From Cutibacterium sp. (lineage in GTDB: Bacteria; Actinomycetota; Actinomycetes; Propionibacteriales; Propionibacteriaceae), in contig NZ_JAUNEJ010000005.1 of assembly GCF_030525615.1 (NCBI RefSeq), forward strand, positions 77,359 to 141,358: DNA of 64,000 bases, in the 5' to 3' direction. The stretch's first letter is position 1. Each line of letters begins with the position of its first letter. A program made the position numbers and the translations under genes. The notes below the pieces were generated by a model. It was given only the letters and a program-made list of their open reading frames with translations, made no database searches and was not told the origin of the DNA. Below are positions 34,507 through 42,173 of the stretch, piece after piece.

Positions 34507-34962
34507 ATGCCTGAAACCACCGAGACCGCCGAGGTGCAACCCCAGACGGACACCGCGCCACAGCCCACACAGTCCAAGCCCGCCGCCACCGACTGGAAAG
34601 CGGAGGCTCGCAAATGGGAATCACGAGCCAAAGCCAACCATGATGCCGCACGGCAGCTGGCCGAGCTGCAGGACGCCCAACGCTCTGACGCCGAGAAGCT
34701 GGCTGACGCCCAGTCCACAATCAAACGACTCAAAGCCGCTGAGCAGCGGCGTGGTTGGGCTGACCAAGTGTCCTCTGACACTGGCGTGCCCGCACGCCTG
34801 CTAACAGGCGAGACACTACAGGAGTTACAGGCTTCCGCTGAGGCGTTGACCGCCTGGGCACACGAAACCCGCAAGGCGCACCCGATCATCGATCACACCC
34901 GCACCCCCACTACCTCTGACTCAACATCGACGTTTATGCGTCAACTGTTTAGCCAAGAATGA
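34507..34962 (+). CDS. phage scaffolding protein (element B)
   Basis: 151 residues from ATG 34507 with GAGGAGGGG upstream. Thr/Pro-rich head, then a long charged coiled coil (about 30-95), and a short C-terminal tail ending MRQLFSQE. Same position and style as the element A scaffold. No protease domain. Confidence 0.8.
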   Translation: MPETTETAEVQPQTDTAPQPTQSKPAATDWKAEARKWESRAKANHDAARQLAELQDAQRSDAEKLADAQSTIKRLKAAEQRRGWADQVSSDTGVPARLLTGETLQELQASAEALTAWAHETRKAHPIIDHTRTPTTSDSTSTFMRQLFSQE

Positions 34963-34983
34963 TGATGAAAGAGAGCATCCACG

Positions 34984-35940
34984 ATGTCTGTGTTTACGAC
35001 GACGAGCGCTAAGCCGCTGCTGCCCCGCGAAATTTCTGCCGGGTTGATTAAAGACACTCAGGCCGCCTCGGTGGTGTCCCGCCTGTCGGGGGCTGAGCCT
35101 ATGCGGTTCGGTAGTGTCGATTATTTGGTTTTTAACGATATTCCCAAGGCCGAGTTTGTGGAAGAGGGCGGCGAGAAATCGGCGACGAAGGCCGGGTTTA
35201 CCTCGGTGTCTGCTACCCCGCATAAGGCGCAGGTGACGATGCGGTTTTCTGAAGAGGTCCAATGGGCCGATGAGGATTACCAGCTGGGGATTTTGGAGAC
35301 GTTGTCTAGCGCTGGAGCTGAGGCGTTGGCCCGTGCTCTCGATTTTGGGGTTATTCACGCTATTAACCCGCTGTCGGGGGCCAAGGTTGGGTCGTGGACG
35401 AACTATATTGGGGCGTCGACGAAGATTGTGGAGCATAAGGCCACCGGTGGCGCTGACGCCGACGATGATTTCCGCGCTGCTGTGGGCCTGCTGGTTAACC
35501 AGACCAAACCGGTGGCCGTTGACGGTGCCGCGCTAGACCCGGCATTCGCGTGGGATTTGGCAAGCCTGAAAGTCAAGGACGGGGCGGGGGCGACGTCACA
35601 GCCGCGCTACCCGAATCTGGGGCTAGGAACCGACATCACCTCTTTTATGGGGCTGGCGTGCGCCCAGTCGAATACGGTGTCTGGTCGCCCGGAGGCCGCC
35701 GACACGAAGGTGCGCGCGGTTGTCGGTGACTGGGCAGGCGGTCTGCGCTGGGGCATCCAGCGTGATATTCCTGTGACTCTCATAGATCGTGGCGACCCTG
35801 ACGGCCAAGGCGATTTGGCGCGCAAAAACCAGATCGCGCTGCGTCTAGAGATCGTCTACGGCTGGTATGTGTTCACCGACAAGTTCGCACTCGTCAAAGA
35901 CGCTACCGCCAATGCTGAGCCAGGCTCAGAAGAAGCCTGA
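34984..35940 (+). CDS. phage major capsid protein, HK97-like fold (element B)
   Basis: 318 residues. Recognisable are the E-loop (EEGGEKSATKAGFTSVSATP), the long P-domain region (DYQLGILETLSSAGAEALARALDFGVIHAIN) and the closing KNQIALRLEIVYGWYVF, equivalent to the element A ending. Sequence identity between the two capsids is low, so the elements are not a recent duplication. A capsid of its own is what separates capsid-forming satellites from ones that reshape a helper capsid. Confidence 0.9.
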   Translation: MSVFTTTSAKPLLPREISAGLIKDTQAASVVSRLSGAEPMRFGSVDYLVFNDIPKAEFVEEGGEKSATKAGFTSVSATPHKAQVTMRFSEEVQWADEDYQLGILETLSSAGAEALARALDFGVIHAINPLSGAKVGSWTNYIGASTKIVEHKATGGADADDDFRAAVGLLVNQTKPVAVDGAALDPAFAWDLASLKVKDGAGATSQPRYPNLGLGTDITSFMGLACAQSNTVSGRPEAADTKVRAVVGDWAGGLRWGIQRDIPVTLIDRGDPDGQGDLARKNQIALRLEIVYGWYVFTDKFALVKDATANAEPGSEEA

Positions 35941-35952
35941 GGGCGAGTAGTG

Positions 35953-36090
35953 ATGATCCGCCTAACCAACATTAAAACGGGGGTGGTGGTGGTCGTCGAT
36001 GAGGCGACCGCCACCCGTCTTGGCCCCGACTGGCGGCCTGCCCCGGTCAGCAAGTCGGCTCGACGAGCTAAGGCCAAGGTGCGCCGGTGA
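35953..36090 (+). CDS. small post-capsid protein
   Basis: 45 residues, basic (MIRLTNIKTGVVVVVDEATA...). Such short proteins often follow the capsid gene in actinophages; function unknown. The first 15 residues align with the short ORF after the element A capsid. The stop overlaps the next start (GTGA). GTG 35950 in frame could also start it. Confidence 0.6.
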   Translation: MIRLTNIKTGVVVVVDEATATRLGPDWRPAPVSKSARRAKAKVRR

Positions 36091-36461
36091 GTGCGGCACC
36101 ATTCGCCACAGTGGGGGATTTGGAGGCCCGCTGGCGGGGCCTATCGCAGGCCGAGCAGTCCCGTGCCGCAGTGCTCATCGATGACGCCTCGGCCCTCATC
36201 CGGGATACGGTTCCCGGCTGGGAGGGCGTCAGCGAGGAGACGTTGCGGGCGATCTGTTGTGCGGTGGTGCGCCGAGCAATGGGCGTCGGGGTTGATATGC
36301 CGGCGGGGATATCGAGTGTCTGCGAGACAGGCGGACCGTTTTCTCAGCAGGTCTCGTTCGCCAACCCGACCGGCGATTTGTACCTCACCCGGGCCGAAAA
36401 AGCCCGGATGGGTGTAAGCGTGGCCACGGCGGCCAGCATCGACCTTCTGGGGCAGCCGTGA
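36087..36461 (+). CDS. head-tail adaptor (Gp19/Gp15-like connector)
   Basis: 124 residues, starting SAAPFATVGDLEARWRGLSQAEQSRAAVLIDDASALIRD, the usual opening of the all-helical adaptor that binds below the portal. The C-terminus has LYLTRAEKARMG, typical of the family. Overlaps neighbours on both sides by four bases. Confidence 0.82.
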   Translation: MSAAPFATVGDLEARWRGLSQAEQSRAAVLIDDASALIRDTVPGWEGVSEETLRAICCAVVRRAMGVGVDMPAGISSVCETGGPFSQQVSFANPTGDLYLTRAEKARMGVSVATAASIDLLGQP

Positions 36462-36784
36462 TCGCCCGACATGCGGTCGTTCATATCGCCCGCCACATGG
36501 GCGACCGTGACGCCCACGGCAACCCTGTCATCACCTGGGCTGAACCGGTGAGGCGCCCAGTGTTTAGCTGGCACCAGCTGACCGCCGAAGAGTTGACCGC
36601 CCAAGGGATCAACCGCTCTATGCGACGCCTAGCGGTGCTAGCCGACTGGACCCCGGCAATCGGGGACCGCATCACAGTGCTTGGTGAAACATTCGAAGTC
36701 GACGGCGAACCCGAGGACTGGAACCACGGCCCGTTCGCTTTCACCCCAGGCTACCGGTTCTATCTGAAGGTATGGCATGGCTAA
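36458..36784 (+). CDS. head closure protein
   Basis: 108 residues, beta-rich, with a compact OB-like pattern (PVFSWHQLTAEELTAQG, GDRITVLGETFEVDGEPEDW). This matches the small head-closure or stopper proteins of siphophage connectors. Overlaps the adaptor by ATGA and the next gene by eight bases. Confidence 0.75.
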   Translation: MIARHAVVHIARHMGDRDAHGNPVITWAEPVRRPVFSWHQLTAEELTAQGINRSMRRLAVLADWTPAIGDRITVLGETFEVDGEPEDWNHGPFAFTPGYRFYLKVWHG

Positions 36785-37221
36785 CGTCCCCCTGAAGATC
36801 AACCATCAAGGATTCAAAACGGTATTAAAAGGTGCCGAGGCGCAGGCTGTGACACTGGAGATGGCGACACTGGCCCGGGATGCCGCTAACAGGTGGGCCC
36901 GGGGCTAAGCACCACCAGCTGCTGGCCGCGCTGAAGCTATCAGCCGGGGCACCAACGACCACCCCTGAGGTGCTCGATAAAAGCTGCTGGACCTCCACAG
37001 TAGCCCTCGCCCACGATGTGGGGGCCGTAGTCAACCCGTCACAAGCTGTCCCAAAGTCTCACGAAACCTCACGCCGCAGCGTCCATGACAACTCGCAACC
37101 CCCGGCGTCATCTCCAGCCCTAACCGACGACCTCAAACCTCCAAGCCAAGGATGCGCTCCGCATCATCCAAGCTCACCGTTGCCAGCTTCCCTGCCCTGT
37201 AATCTTCGGCCTGCTGTCTGA
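36777..37221 (+). pseudogene. neck or minor tail protein remnant, frameshifted
   Basis: ATG 36777 opens MANVPLKINHQGFKTVLKGA and stops after 43 residues at TAA near 36905. A second frame opening around 36896 (GPGAKHHQLLAALKLSAG...) continues to 37221. The pair may be one HK97-gp10-like neck gene broken by a frameshift near 36893. It is the last phage structural gene; no tail terminator, tail tube or tape measure follows. Confidence 0.4.
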
Positions 37222-37372
37222 GGCCGTACTCATACTCGAGCCGGTCAATCGACTGCACCAGAGCCTCCACGATGTAGCAGCTACGGGTACGCCCAGTCTG
37301 CTTGGCCAGTCTCGTGTATCTCTGCCCGATGTCATCGGGCACTCTCACCGGCATCGTCATCGTGCCGCCCAT
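37133..37372 (-). CDS. RelB/RHH-type antitoxin, apparently without toxin
   Basis: 79 residues with GGAGGACC upstream. RHH region MPVRVPDDIGQRYTRLAKQTGRTRSCYIVEALV, then a helical tail ending SLDDAERILGLEV, as in RelB-type antitoxins. The place downstream where a RelE-like toxin gene would sit holds only the frameshifted neck remnant on the other strand, so it is an orphan. Orphan antitoxins can neutralise toxins encoded elsewhere. Confidence 0.65.
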   Translation of the reverse strand: MGGTMTMPVRVPDDIGQRYTRLAKQTGRTRSCYIVEALVQSIDRLEYEYGLRQQAEDYRAGKLATVSLDDAERILGLEV

Positions 37373-37431
37373 AGGTCCTCCCTTTCCAGCCGTGCGTATT
37401 CACCGCATCACACTCAATACGGAGCCGGTCG

Positions 37432-37463
37432 CCCACCCCATGTAGGGGGTGGGTAGTTTTTCT
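37432..37463 (+). terminator. intrinsic terminator before mini-cassette 2
   Basis: Stem CCCACCCC (37432-37439) / GGGGTGGG (37446-37453), followed by TAGTTTTTCTTT. It isolates mini-cassette 2 from the late operon. Confidence 0.75.
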
Positions 37464-37547
37464 TTGGTTGATATCATATCGCGGTAGAATGGATCAGTAA
37501 TACTGTGCTACGATAAGAGCACAACAACACAGGGAGGAGGTGAAAGC

Positions 37548-37691
37548 GTGAAGTTCATCCATGAAGCACTCGACATCATCGCCCAGATCCTCGCAATCGG
37601 TACGACAAGCGTGACGATTTGGGCGACGATTAGAAGCGAGAGGCGTGAAAGCCAACGGGGGGAGCGAAACCCACCACGGCGAACCAAGTGA
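37548..37691 (+). CDS. mini-cassette 2, gene 1: 47-residue membrane peptide
   Basis: GTG 37548 with GGAGGAGG upstream. MKFIHEALDIIAQILAIGTT, a hydrophobic helix, then a basic tail (RSERRESQRGERNPPRRTK). Homologous to the product of 28283-28405, and the leaders share ACAACAACACAG. Candidate holin-like or toxin-like peptide. Confidence 0.62.
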   Translation: MKFIHEALDIIAQILAIGTTSVTIWATIRSERRESQRGERNPPRRTK

Positions 37692-37696
37692 AGAAG

Positions 37697-37729
37697 GGGT
37701 TCCCGACTACCAGAACTAGCCGGGAACCC
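37697..37729 (+). other. hairpin between genes 1 and 2 of mini-cassette 2
   Basis: Nine-base stem GGGTTCCCG (37697-37705) / CGGGAACCC (37721-37729), 15-base loop. Same place and same GGGTTCC/GGAACCC base as the hairpin in mini-cassette 1. Confidence 0.6.
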
Positions 37730-37763
37730 TGCCCCAGCCTACCTCCACCGAAAGGAGAAAACG

Positions 37764-37922
37764 ATGACCATCAAACCCCCCACTGTGGCCATGGCGGCTC
37801 TCACGCTCGCGGCGCTGACGCTGGACTGGCACCCTGCAGTTACAGCGTTCTGTGCGGTAGGACTCGGGGTGCGAGTCTGGGCCGAGCGGCGACACGCCAG
37901 CAGGCAGGAGAACGTATCGTGA
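37764..37922 (+). CDS. mini-cassette 2, gene 2: tiny membrane protein
   Basis: 52 residues with AGGAGA upstream. Hydrophobic segment VAMAALTLAALTLDWHPAV and AFCAVGLGVRVW, then a polar basic tail. Counterpart of 28054-28203: same length, same W/L-rich helix, same basic end, and the same four-base overlap with gene 3. Confidence 0.65.
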   Translation: MTIKPPTVAMAALTLAALTLDWHPAVTAFCAVGLGVRVWAERRHASRQENVS

Positions 37923-38098
37923 GCGTTCAAGCGATTGAGCAGGCCCGCAAGGAGGCCGACGAGGCCCAACAGCGCCTCAAGGACACCATCGCCCAGGCTG
38001 TCGCGGCAGGCGTCCCCAAAGCTAAGGCAGCCAGGGCCGCCGGGGTAGCAACCACTACCGTGTTCCGTTGGCTAGCTGAAGGTGAACACCGCGACTGA
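37919..38098 (+). CDS. mini-cassette 2, gene 3: small HTH protein
   Basis: 59 residues from GTG 37919. SVQAIEQARKEADEAQQRLK, then HTH GVPKAKAARAAGVATTTVFRW. Aligns along its length with the product of 27869-28057. It is the last gene of element B before the terminator and att. Confidence 0.7.
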   Translation: MSVQAIEQARKEADEAQQRLKDTIAQAVAAGVPKAKAARAAGVATTTVFRWLAEGEHRD

Positions 38099-38123
38099 TC
38101 CACTCCGAATACCCCCGAACCCG

Positions 38124-38210
38124 CAGGTTGAACTGCTCCCCATTAGTTGGACTGAGAAATCAGACACCTACTAGTGGGGAGTAGTTCACCCTGGCAGGGG
38201 GTCCTTTTTC
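38124..38210 (+). terminator. large terminator at the right end of element B
   Basis: 24-base arms at 38124-38147 and 38170-38193 pair with four mismatches (core CTCCCC/GGGGAG), followed by GCAGGGGGTCCTTTTTC. The GGCAGGGGGT-C/A-CTTTTT tail is shared with element A's end. Confidence 0.75.
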
Positions 38211-38338
38211 GTCTCTACAGCTAGGAGCGCCCCCTGTCGTGGCCATGGTGCGACCATACCCCGCGCCCGTATAGCCGCCGGTACAGTCTGGGTACAGATC
38301 ACTCCGACCCCCACATGCTCATCCTCTAGTCAGCGCCG

Positions 38339-38366
38339 TACCCGGTACAGACACATAGCGTCACCC
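38339..38366. repeat. att-arm sequence, copy 2
   Basis: TACCCGGTACAG then TAGCGT, matching 24310-24337 with a few changes, 120 bases before the att core. The stretch 38211-38458 holds no gene. Confidence 0.6.
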
Positions 38367-38458
38367 AGGGGCACACTATGCCACTGTGTGCCACATGAAC
38401 AGGCATGAAAAAGGGCCACCTGACTAGGCATAACGCTGTCAAAGTGACCCTGGCTAGG

Positions 38459-38498
38459 AGTCGGGGCGACAGGACTCGAACCTGCGGTCTCCTGCTCC
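38459..38498. repeat. attachment site in tRNA-Pro (element B right boundary)
   Basis: Forty bases matching 24431-24470 at 39 positions. It overlaps the 3' half of the tRNA-Pro gene, the usual target of tyrosine recombinases, and leaves the tRNA intact. Confidence 0.88.
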
Positions 38499-38533
38499 CA
38501 AAGCAGGCGCGCTAGCCACTACGCTACGCCCCG
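38461..38533 (-). tRNA. tRNA-Pro (anticodon TGG)
   Basis: Minus strand: acceptor CGGGGCG / CGCCCCG, D-arm region GTAGTGGCTAGCGC, anticodon stem CCTGC/GCAGG with loop TTTGGGA (anticodon TGG), and T-arm GCAGGTTCGAGTCCTGT. CCA is not encoded. It is the integration target. Confidence 0.95.
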
Positions 38534-38534
38534 T

Positions 38535-39647
38535 CTCGTCACTTCTACCGCAACGAGAACATCGACAGCTTAGTAGAAGACCCCGGCGCACCGCCAATGG
38601 AACCGTTTTGCCGGACTGCCGCGCCACCCGACTAAGGAAGACCCCGAGCGCTGTGACAATGGGGTGGTCACCGCTCGCCAGGCGGTGAAGATGGTGGGAA
38701 GACCCCCGAGCGCTGTGACAATGGGACATACCATCACGGGAAACCCCTCACCTCAGAATCGATTAAACAGCGTTAACAACGGTTGCGGCGGTCCACCTTG
38801 CACACACCGCCGTCGACACACCGACTGTTACCTGCACGATCAAGCGTTCCGGCTGTCCAAGGACGAAGGCACCGCAGCTCTACGTCATCGGGGCCGTCCC
38901 TGTCCGAAACTGACGTTCCAGGACAACCCGTCATTACCCGACAGCGCCGAGGTTGTCTACCCGACGCCGTGGAGGGATGGCAGCCCCGCTCATTGCCAGG
39001 TAACGCCCTTGTAGTTGCACATGAGCACATGACCTCATGCCATCCACGTCCCGCGCAGCGCGATGCCATGTGACGCACTCCCGTCAGCGGAGCTGATGAC
39101 GGCGGAACCCCAGTGTGGCCCACGCTGAGGAACACCCGCGCAGAGCGGGCCATGGTCCAGCCAGCGGGATCTCCCGGTCCAGGTTCCGCGTAGAACCAAA
39201 CCGCCGCGTGACCCCCCACCAAACCGCCGCGTGGCCATCGCGCAAGAAACCGACAACCCTGCCACCATGAGAGACACGTACCCGCACAAATCCCCGACTC
39301 TCCTTCACCGGCTACCGAAGGAGGACTACTTTTCAAGCGTCGCTAACACCGCAGATGGGTTCGTCGAACAAGATCATCCTGGTGGCATTGCGCCCCGATC
39401 ATGGCGTGCCAACGAGAGCGGAGTGATTCATCTGACGAACCACCGATTTCGAGTCGAATGAAGACCGGACCGCATCACAGCCACCGCGCGTCGCACGCAC
39501 ATAATGGGCAACCCGACGACTCCCTACGCCAATGTCACCTACCGCGACCCCTCTCACCGCAGACCATTCTTGCCTCATGAAAACAAACTGGGACACAACG
39601 AGATACTTCAACGCATTCATATTCTGGCGAAACCTGTTGGGACGGCA
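38535..39647. other. gene-poor stretch of about 1.1 kb
   Basis: No open frame here has a good ribosome site, codon pattern or recognisable protein. It contains the pair of 29-base repeats at 38636 and 38697, and a CCAAACCGCCGCGTG repeat near 39188 and 39218. It may be decayed accessory DNA flanking the integration site. Confidence 0.5.
38636..38725. repeat. pair of 28-29 bp direct repeats
   Basis: 38636-38664 and 38697-38725 both contain GAAGACCCC(C) followed by GAGCGCTGTGACAATGGG, starting 61 bases apart and differing by one C. Only two copies exist. Confidence 0.7.
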
Positions 39648-40991
39648 TTACCACGTTAAGAGAGCTAATTCCTCATCGTCGAGATGCTCACTGACAAGAA
39701 ACCGACGCAAGGTACGTTGCCGCAACTCGCCCACTGGTGTCGAGCCGAACGAACTCGTCAATTCCTCTGGCCACGCCGTCGTGATGGCGCACGCAAGCGC
39801 CGCGCGGCGTCTGGAAACTCGGTGGCCCCGCGCATAAAGAGGCCCGCCGGGGACCGCAGGAAGGAAAGCTCCCAGTTCCCACACGGCTTCGTTGGCGTCC
39901 TGGCTCTCGCACCTGCCGGTCCAGATGGCCCTTTCGGCACGGGCCAGAGGATCATTTCCCTCGCCCGGGACAAAATCGTCCCACACGTGTCCTGACTTCA
40001 CCTCCGCCAGCTCAACCGAGGCAATACAGCGAGACATGAAGGTTCCTGGTTTGTCGACTGGCAATTCCCACAACCTGCGCATTCCTTCCTCACGCAGCTC
40101 GGGGTCGCTCATACGATCACCCAACCGAAAAGCTGCGCAGCAGGTAAGGAGTCGAGCAACATAATCATCAACAGCATCAAATGGCCGTGACAACACATTC
40201 TCTAAGCCTTCGGCAGCCATCTCCAGGGCGGAAAATGGTCCGACCCTCATATCGACAGCGCTCATGAGGAGCCACATCTGTGGTCCAGTGACAGCACGCG
40301 GGTCAAAACCGGAAAGAATCTCGTCAACTCGAGCGCCTACGGCTGTGGCTAAATCGGGAGACCAGCCGATCAGCACTCGGGTAGCTCCCCTGGACTCATG
40401 AATTGTCAGATCGTGTGCCCCTGGCGGTAGTGGGCCGATTATCTCACTGGTGTGTTCGGCCCCGTCGACAAGAATGCCCGCGTCGGGGGTATGACACATC
40501 ATCTCTTCTGACTGATCGACAATGGTTTCGGCGGGCAACCACACCGGAAGGCACCTCACAGCCTCCTCGATATCGTCAGTTTGCCGACCATGCCACAGGG
40601 CCATCCGAGCGTTCCCTGGGGCCAGCACAATGTCGCTGCCCAGCAGGCTGACTCCCTCATCGACCGGGGCACAATCGCCCATGTCTTGCCGCCACACCAT
40701 GAGGGTCGGATGCTGGTGTGTTCTGGTGACGACGATCCCATGAGCGCCAGCCACCCACACTTCTGCAGAGTCAGGATCATCGAGGATCCAGATCGGGCCG
40801 GGAACCTTCACTTCCGCCGTGTCGACGCCGGGAGGCATCGTGATTCCGGCCACAAGCTCGATCTCATCGGATTGGCGCAGTTGAGCAGATAGCACCGCCC
40901 CACAAGGGTGGGTCCACGTCCACGAAGATTCGTCGGCGTGCTCTTGTGATGACACCAGGGTCCATGGCTGACCAACACTGATGTGACTCAT
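39648..40991 (-). CDS. conserved hypothetical protein, 447 aa
   Basis: Starts at ATG 40991 with GGAGG upstream, 26 bases after the Fpg/Nei stop, so the two form an operon. No signal peptide, membrane segment or known domain is recognised; the N-terminal half is beta-rich (WTWTHPCGAVLSAQLRQSDEIELVAG) and the C-terminal half helical. The open frame extends further upstream through the glycosylase gene, but that part is a shadow. Function unknown. Confidence 0.75.
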   Translation of the reverse strand: MSHISVGQPWTLVSSQEHADESSWTWTHPCGAVLSAQLRQSDEIELVAGITMPPGVDTAEVKVPGPIWILDDPDSAEVWVAGAHGIVVTRTHQHPTLMVWRQDMGDCAPVDEGVSLLGSDIVLAPGNARMALWHGRQTDDIEEAVRCLPVWLPAETIVDQSEEMMCHTPDAGILVDGAEHTSEIIGPLPPGAHDLTIHESRGATRVLIGWSPDLATAVGARVDEILSGFDPRAVTGPQMWLLMSAVDMRVGPFSALEMAAEGLENVLSRPFDAVDDYVARLLTCCAAFRLGDRMSDPELREEGMRRLWELPVDKPGTFMSRCIASVELAEVKSGHVWDDFVPGEGNDPLARAERAIWTGRCESQDANEAVWELGAFLPAVPGGPLYARGHRVSRRRAALACAITTAWPEELTSSFGSTPVGELRQRTLRRFLVSEHLDDEELALLTW

Positions 40992-41017
40992 CCTGACCTC
41001 CAGCTCTGACTCAACGA

Positions 41018-41836
41018 TCAGTGGTGTCGACGTTGGCAACGCGGGCACCAGAACAGGTGCCGCCCTCCCTGCAGAGCCATCTTCACCGGTGTACCACACA
41101 CCAGACATGGCTGGTTCTCGCGCCGATAAACGTAAACCTCGCCCCCGTGACGATCGACTCGCGGCGGTCGTCCCATCGCTTCCGGAGTGTGCTGTGGCTG
41201 AACGGTATCGATACGTCCTGTCTTGACCCCAGCGCGCATAAGGATAACCAAATCGTTCCATATCGCCACCCACGTCGAATGGGAAACCTGCTTGCCAGGG
41301 GTCTCCGGATCGATCCGATGCCGGAAGAGCACCTCAGCGCGGTAGATATTGCCGACCCCGGCCGCGATCGTCTGGTCCAGCAGCAAATCGCTGATTCTGC
41401 GGGAAGATCGACGCACCTTCTGCCATCCAATCTCAGGGTCTGCGTCTCCACGAATAGGGTCGGGGCCGATATCGGCCATAATCTCCACCCATTCATCGTC
41501 ATTGATAAGTGTGCAAGTCTGGGGCCCACGCAGATCTGCCGCCTTCACACCGTCGGTAATGCGCAATCTGACCTGCCCGACCACCGGAACTGCCAGACCC
41601 ACCACAAGCTTGCCGATTAACCCCAGATGAATGTGGAGCAGGTGCTCGTCATGATGATTGTCAAAACTGATTACAAGGTGCTTCCCCCATGCCTGGGCCG
41701 ATGTCAGCACTGTCCCATCGAGCATGGCCGCTGACTCGGCGAACCGGCCTTGCGGCGAGGTAACTTCGACCGGTTCTCCGGCGAAAGCAGCACCAATCGC
41801 GTCGGCGAGACGATGAATCACGTGGCCTTCGGGCAC
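41018..41836 (-). CDS. Fpg/Nei family DNA glycosylase
   Basis: 272 residues from GTG 41836 (PEGHVIHRL; catalytic Pro2/Glu3 after Met removal). The helix-two-turn-helix region (DQTIAAGVGNIYRAEVLFRHRIDP) and the C-terminal zinc finger CLVC..CPRC with the conserved Arg-rich loop (GGRHLFWC) are present. It removes oxidised bases and nicks DNA. PEGH rather than PELP points to the Nei branch typical of actinobacteria. Family length is normal. Confidence 0.9.
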   Translation of the reverse strand: MPEGHVIHRLADAIGAAFAGEPVEVTSPQGRFAESAAMLDGTVLTSAQAWGKHLVISFDNHHDEHLLHIHLGLIGKLVVGLAVPVVGQVRLRITDGVKAADLRGPQTCTLINDDEWVEIMADIGPDPIRGDADPEIGWQKVRRSSRRISDLLLDQTIAAGVGNIYRAEVLFRHRIDPETPGKQVSHSTWVAIWNDLVILMRAGVKTGRIDTVQPQHTPEAMGRPPRVDRHGGEVYVYRRENQPCLVCGTPVKMALQGGRHLFWCPRCQRRHH

Positions 41837-41933
41837 AGGCGGTTGTCCTCTCAGAGTTGATGAGATCGTGCGGTAATCACGCAAGCCAAGGATCGATGCG
41901 TACGCGAACGCGTATATGGGGCAAGATGGTCGT

Positions 41934-42173
41934 ATGAATGCCACTGGTCACGGCAAACACCGGCACCCCCACGATCAGGGACGTGGCCGCGGGCCGATTC
42001 TCGATACGGACCGCGCCATGAGAGCGCGCGAACTCGCGGAGCAATCGGAACCCACTGCCAGGTCCCATATGCCCGAACCAGGCCGGGAATGGTCGACCGT
42101 GCTGGCAGATCTTCGTCGTCGAGTCACCGCCACCACGGCCGATGAGTCTGATGCGGACAGCTCAGCCCAGTAA
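41934..42173 (+). CDS. hypothetical protein, 79 aa
   Basis: Starts at ATG 41934, divergent from the glycosylase gene. Hydrophilic, His/Arg/Gly-rich N-terminus and an acidic end (ADESDADSSAQ). No family recognised. Its 3' end overlaps the rpiB 3' end by 12 bases on the opposite strand. No clear ribosome site, so it may be leaderless. Confidence 0.55.
   Translation: MNATGHGKHRHPHDQGRGRGPILDTDRAMRARELAEQSEPTARSHMPEPGREWSTVLADLRRRVTATTADESDADSSAQ

Larger units (their letters stand above)
24431..38498 (+). mobile_element. Element B: tail-less phage satellite or reduced prophage at tRNA-Pro
   Basis: About 14.1 kb between two att copies. It contains regulation (broken antirepressor), TA-like modules, a small replication gene, packaging (HNH, TerS, TerL), capsid assembly (portal, MuF, scaffold, capsid) and connectors, then stops. 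There are no tail, lysis or integrase genes in either strand. Size, tRNA integration and a head-only gene set match capsid-forming phage-inducible islands that borrow tails from a helper. Simple deletion of a prophage's late genes is the alternative. Confidence 0.75.

Noticed and set aside
38636..38725. CRISPR array
   Set aside because: Only two copies with one spacer-sized gap of about 32 bases, no further repeats and no cas genes; the repeat differs by an indel.
38773..39336. 187-codon minus-strand frame in the gene-poor stretch
   Set aside because: Trp/Cys/Arg-rich composition, no ribosome site and several alternative overlapping frames; looks like chance.
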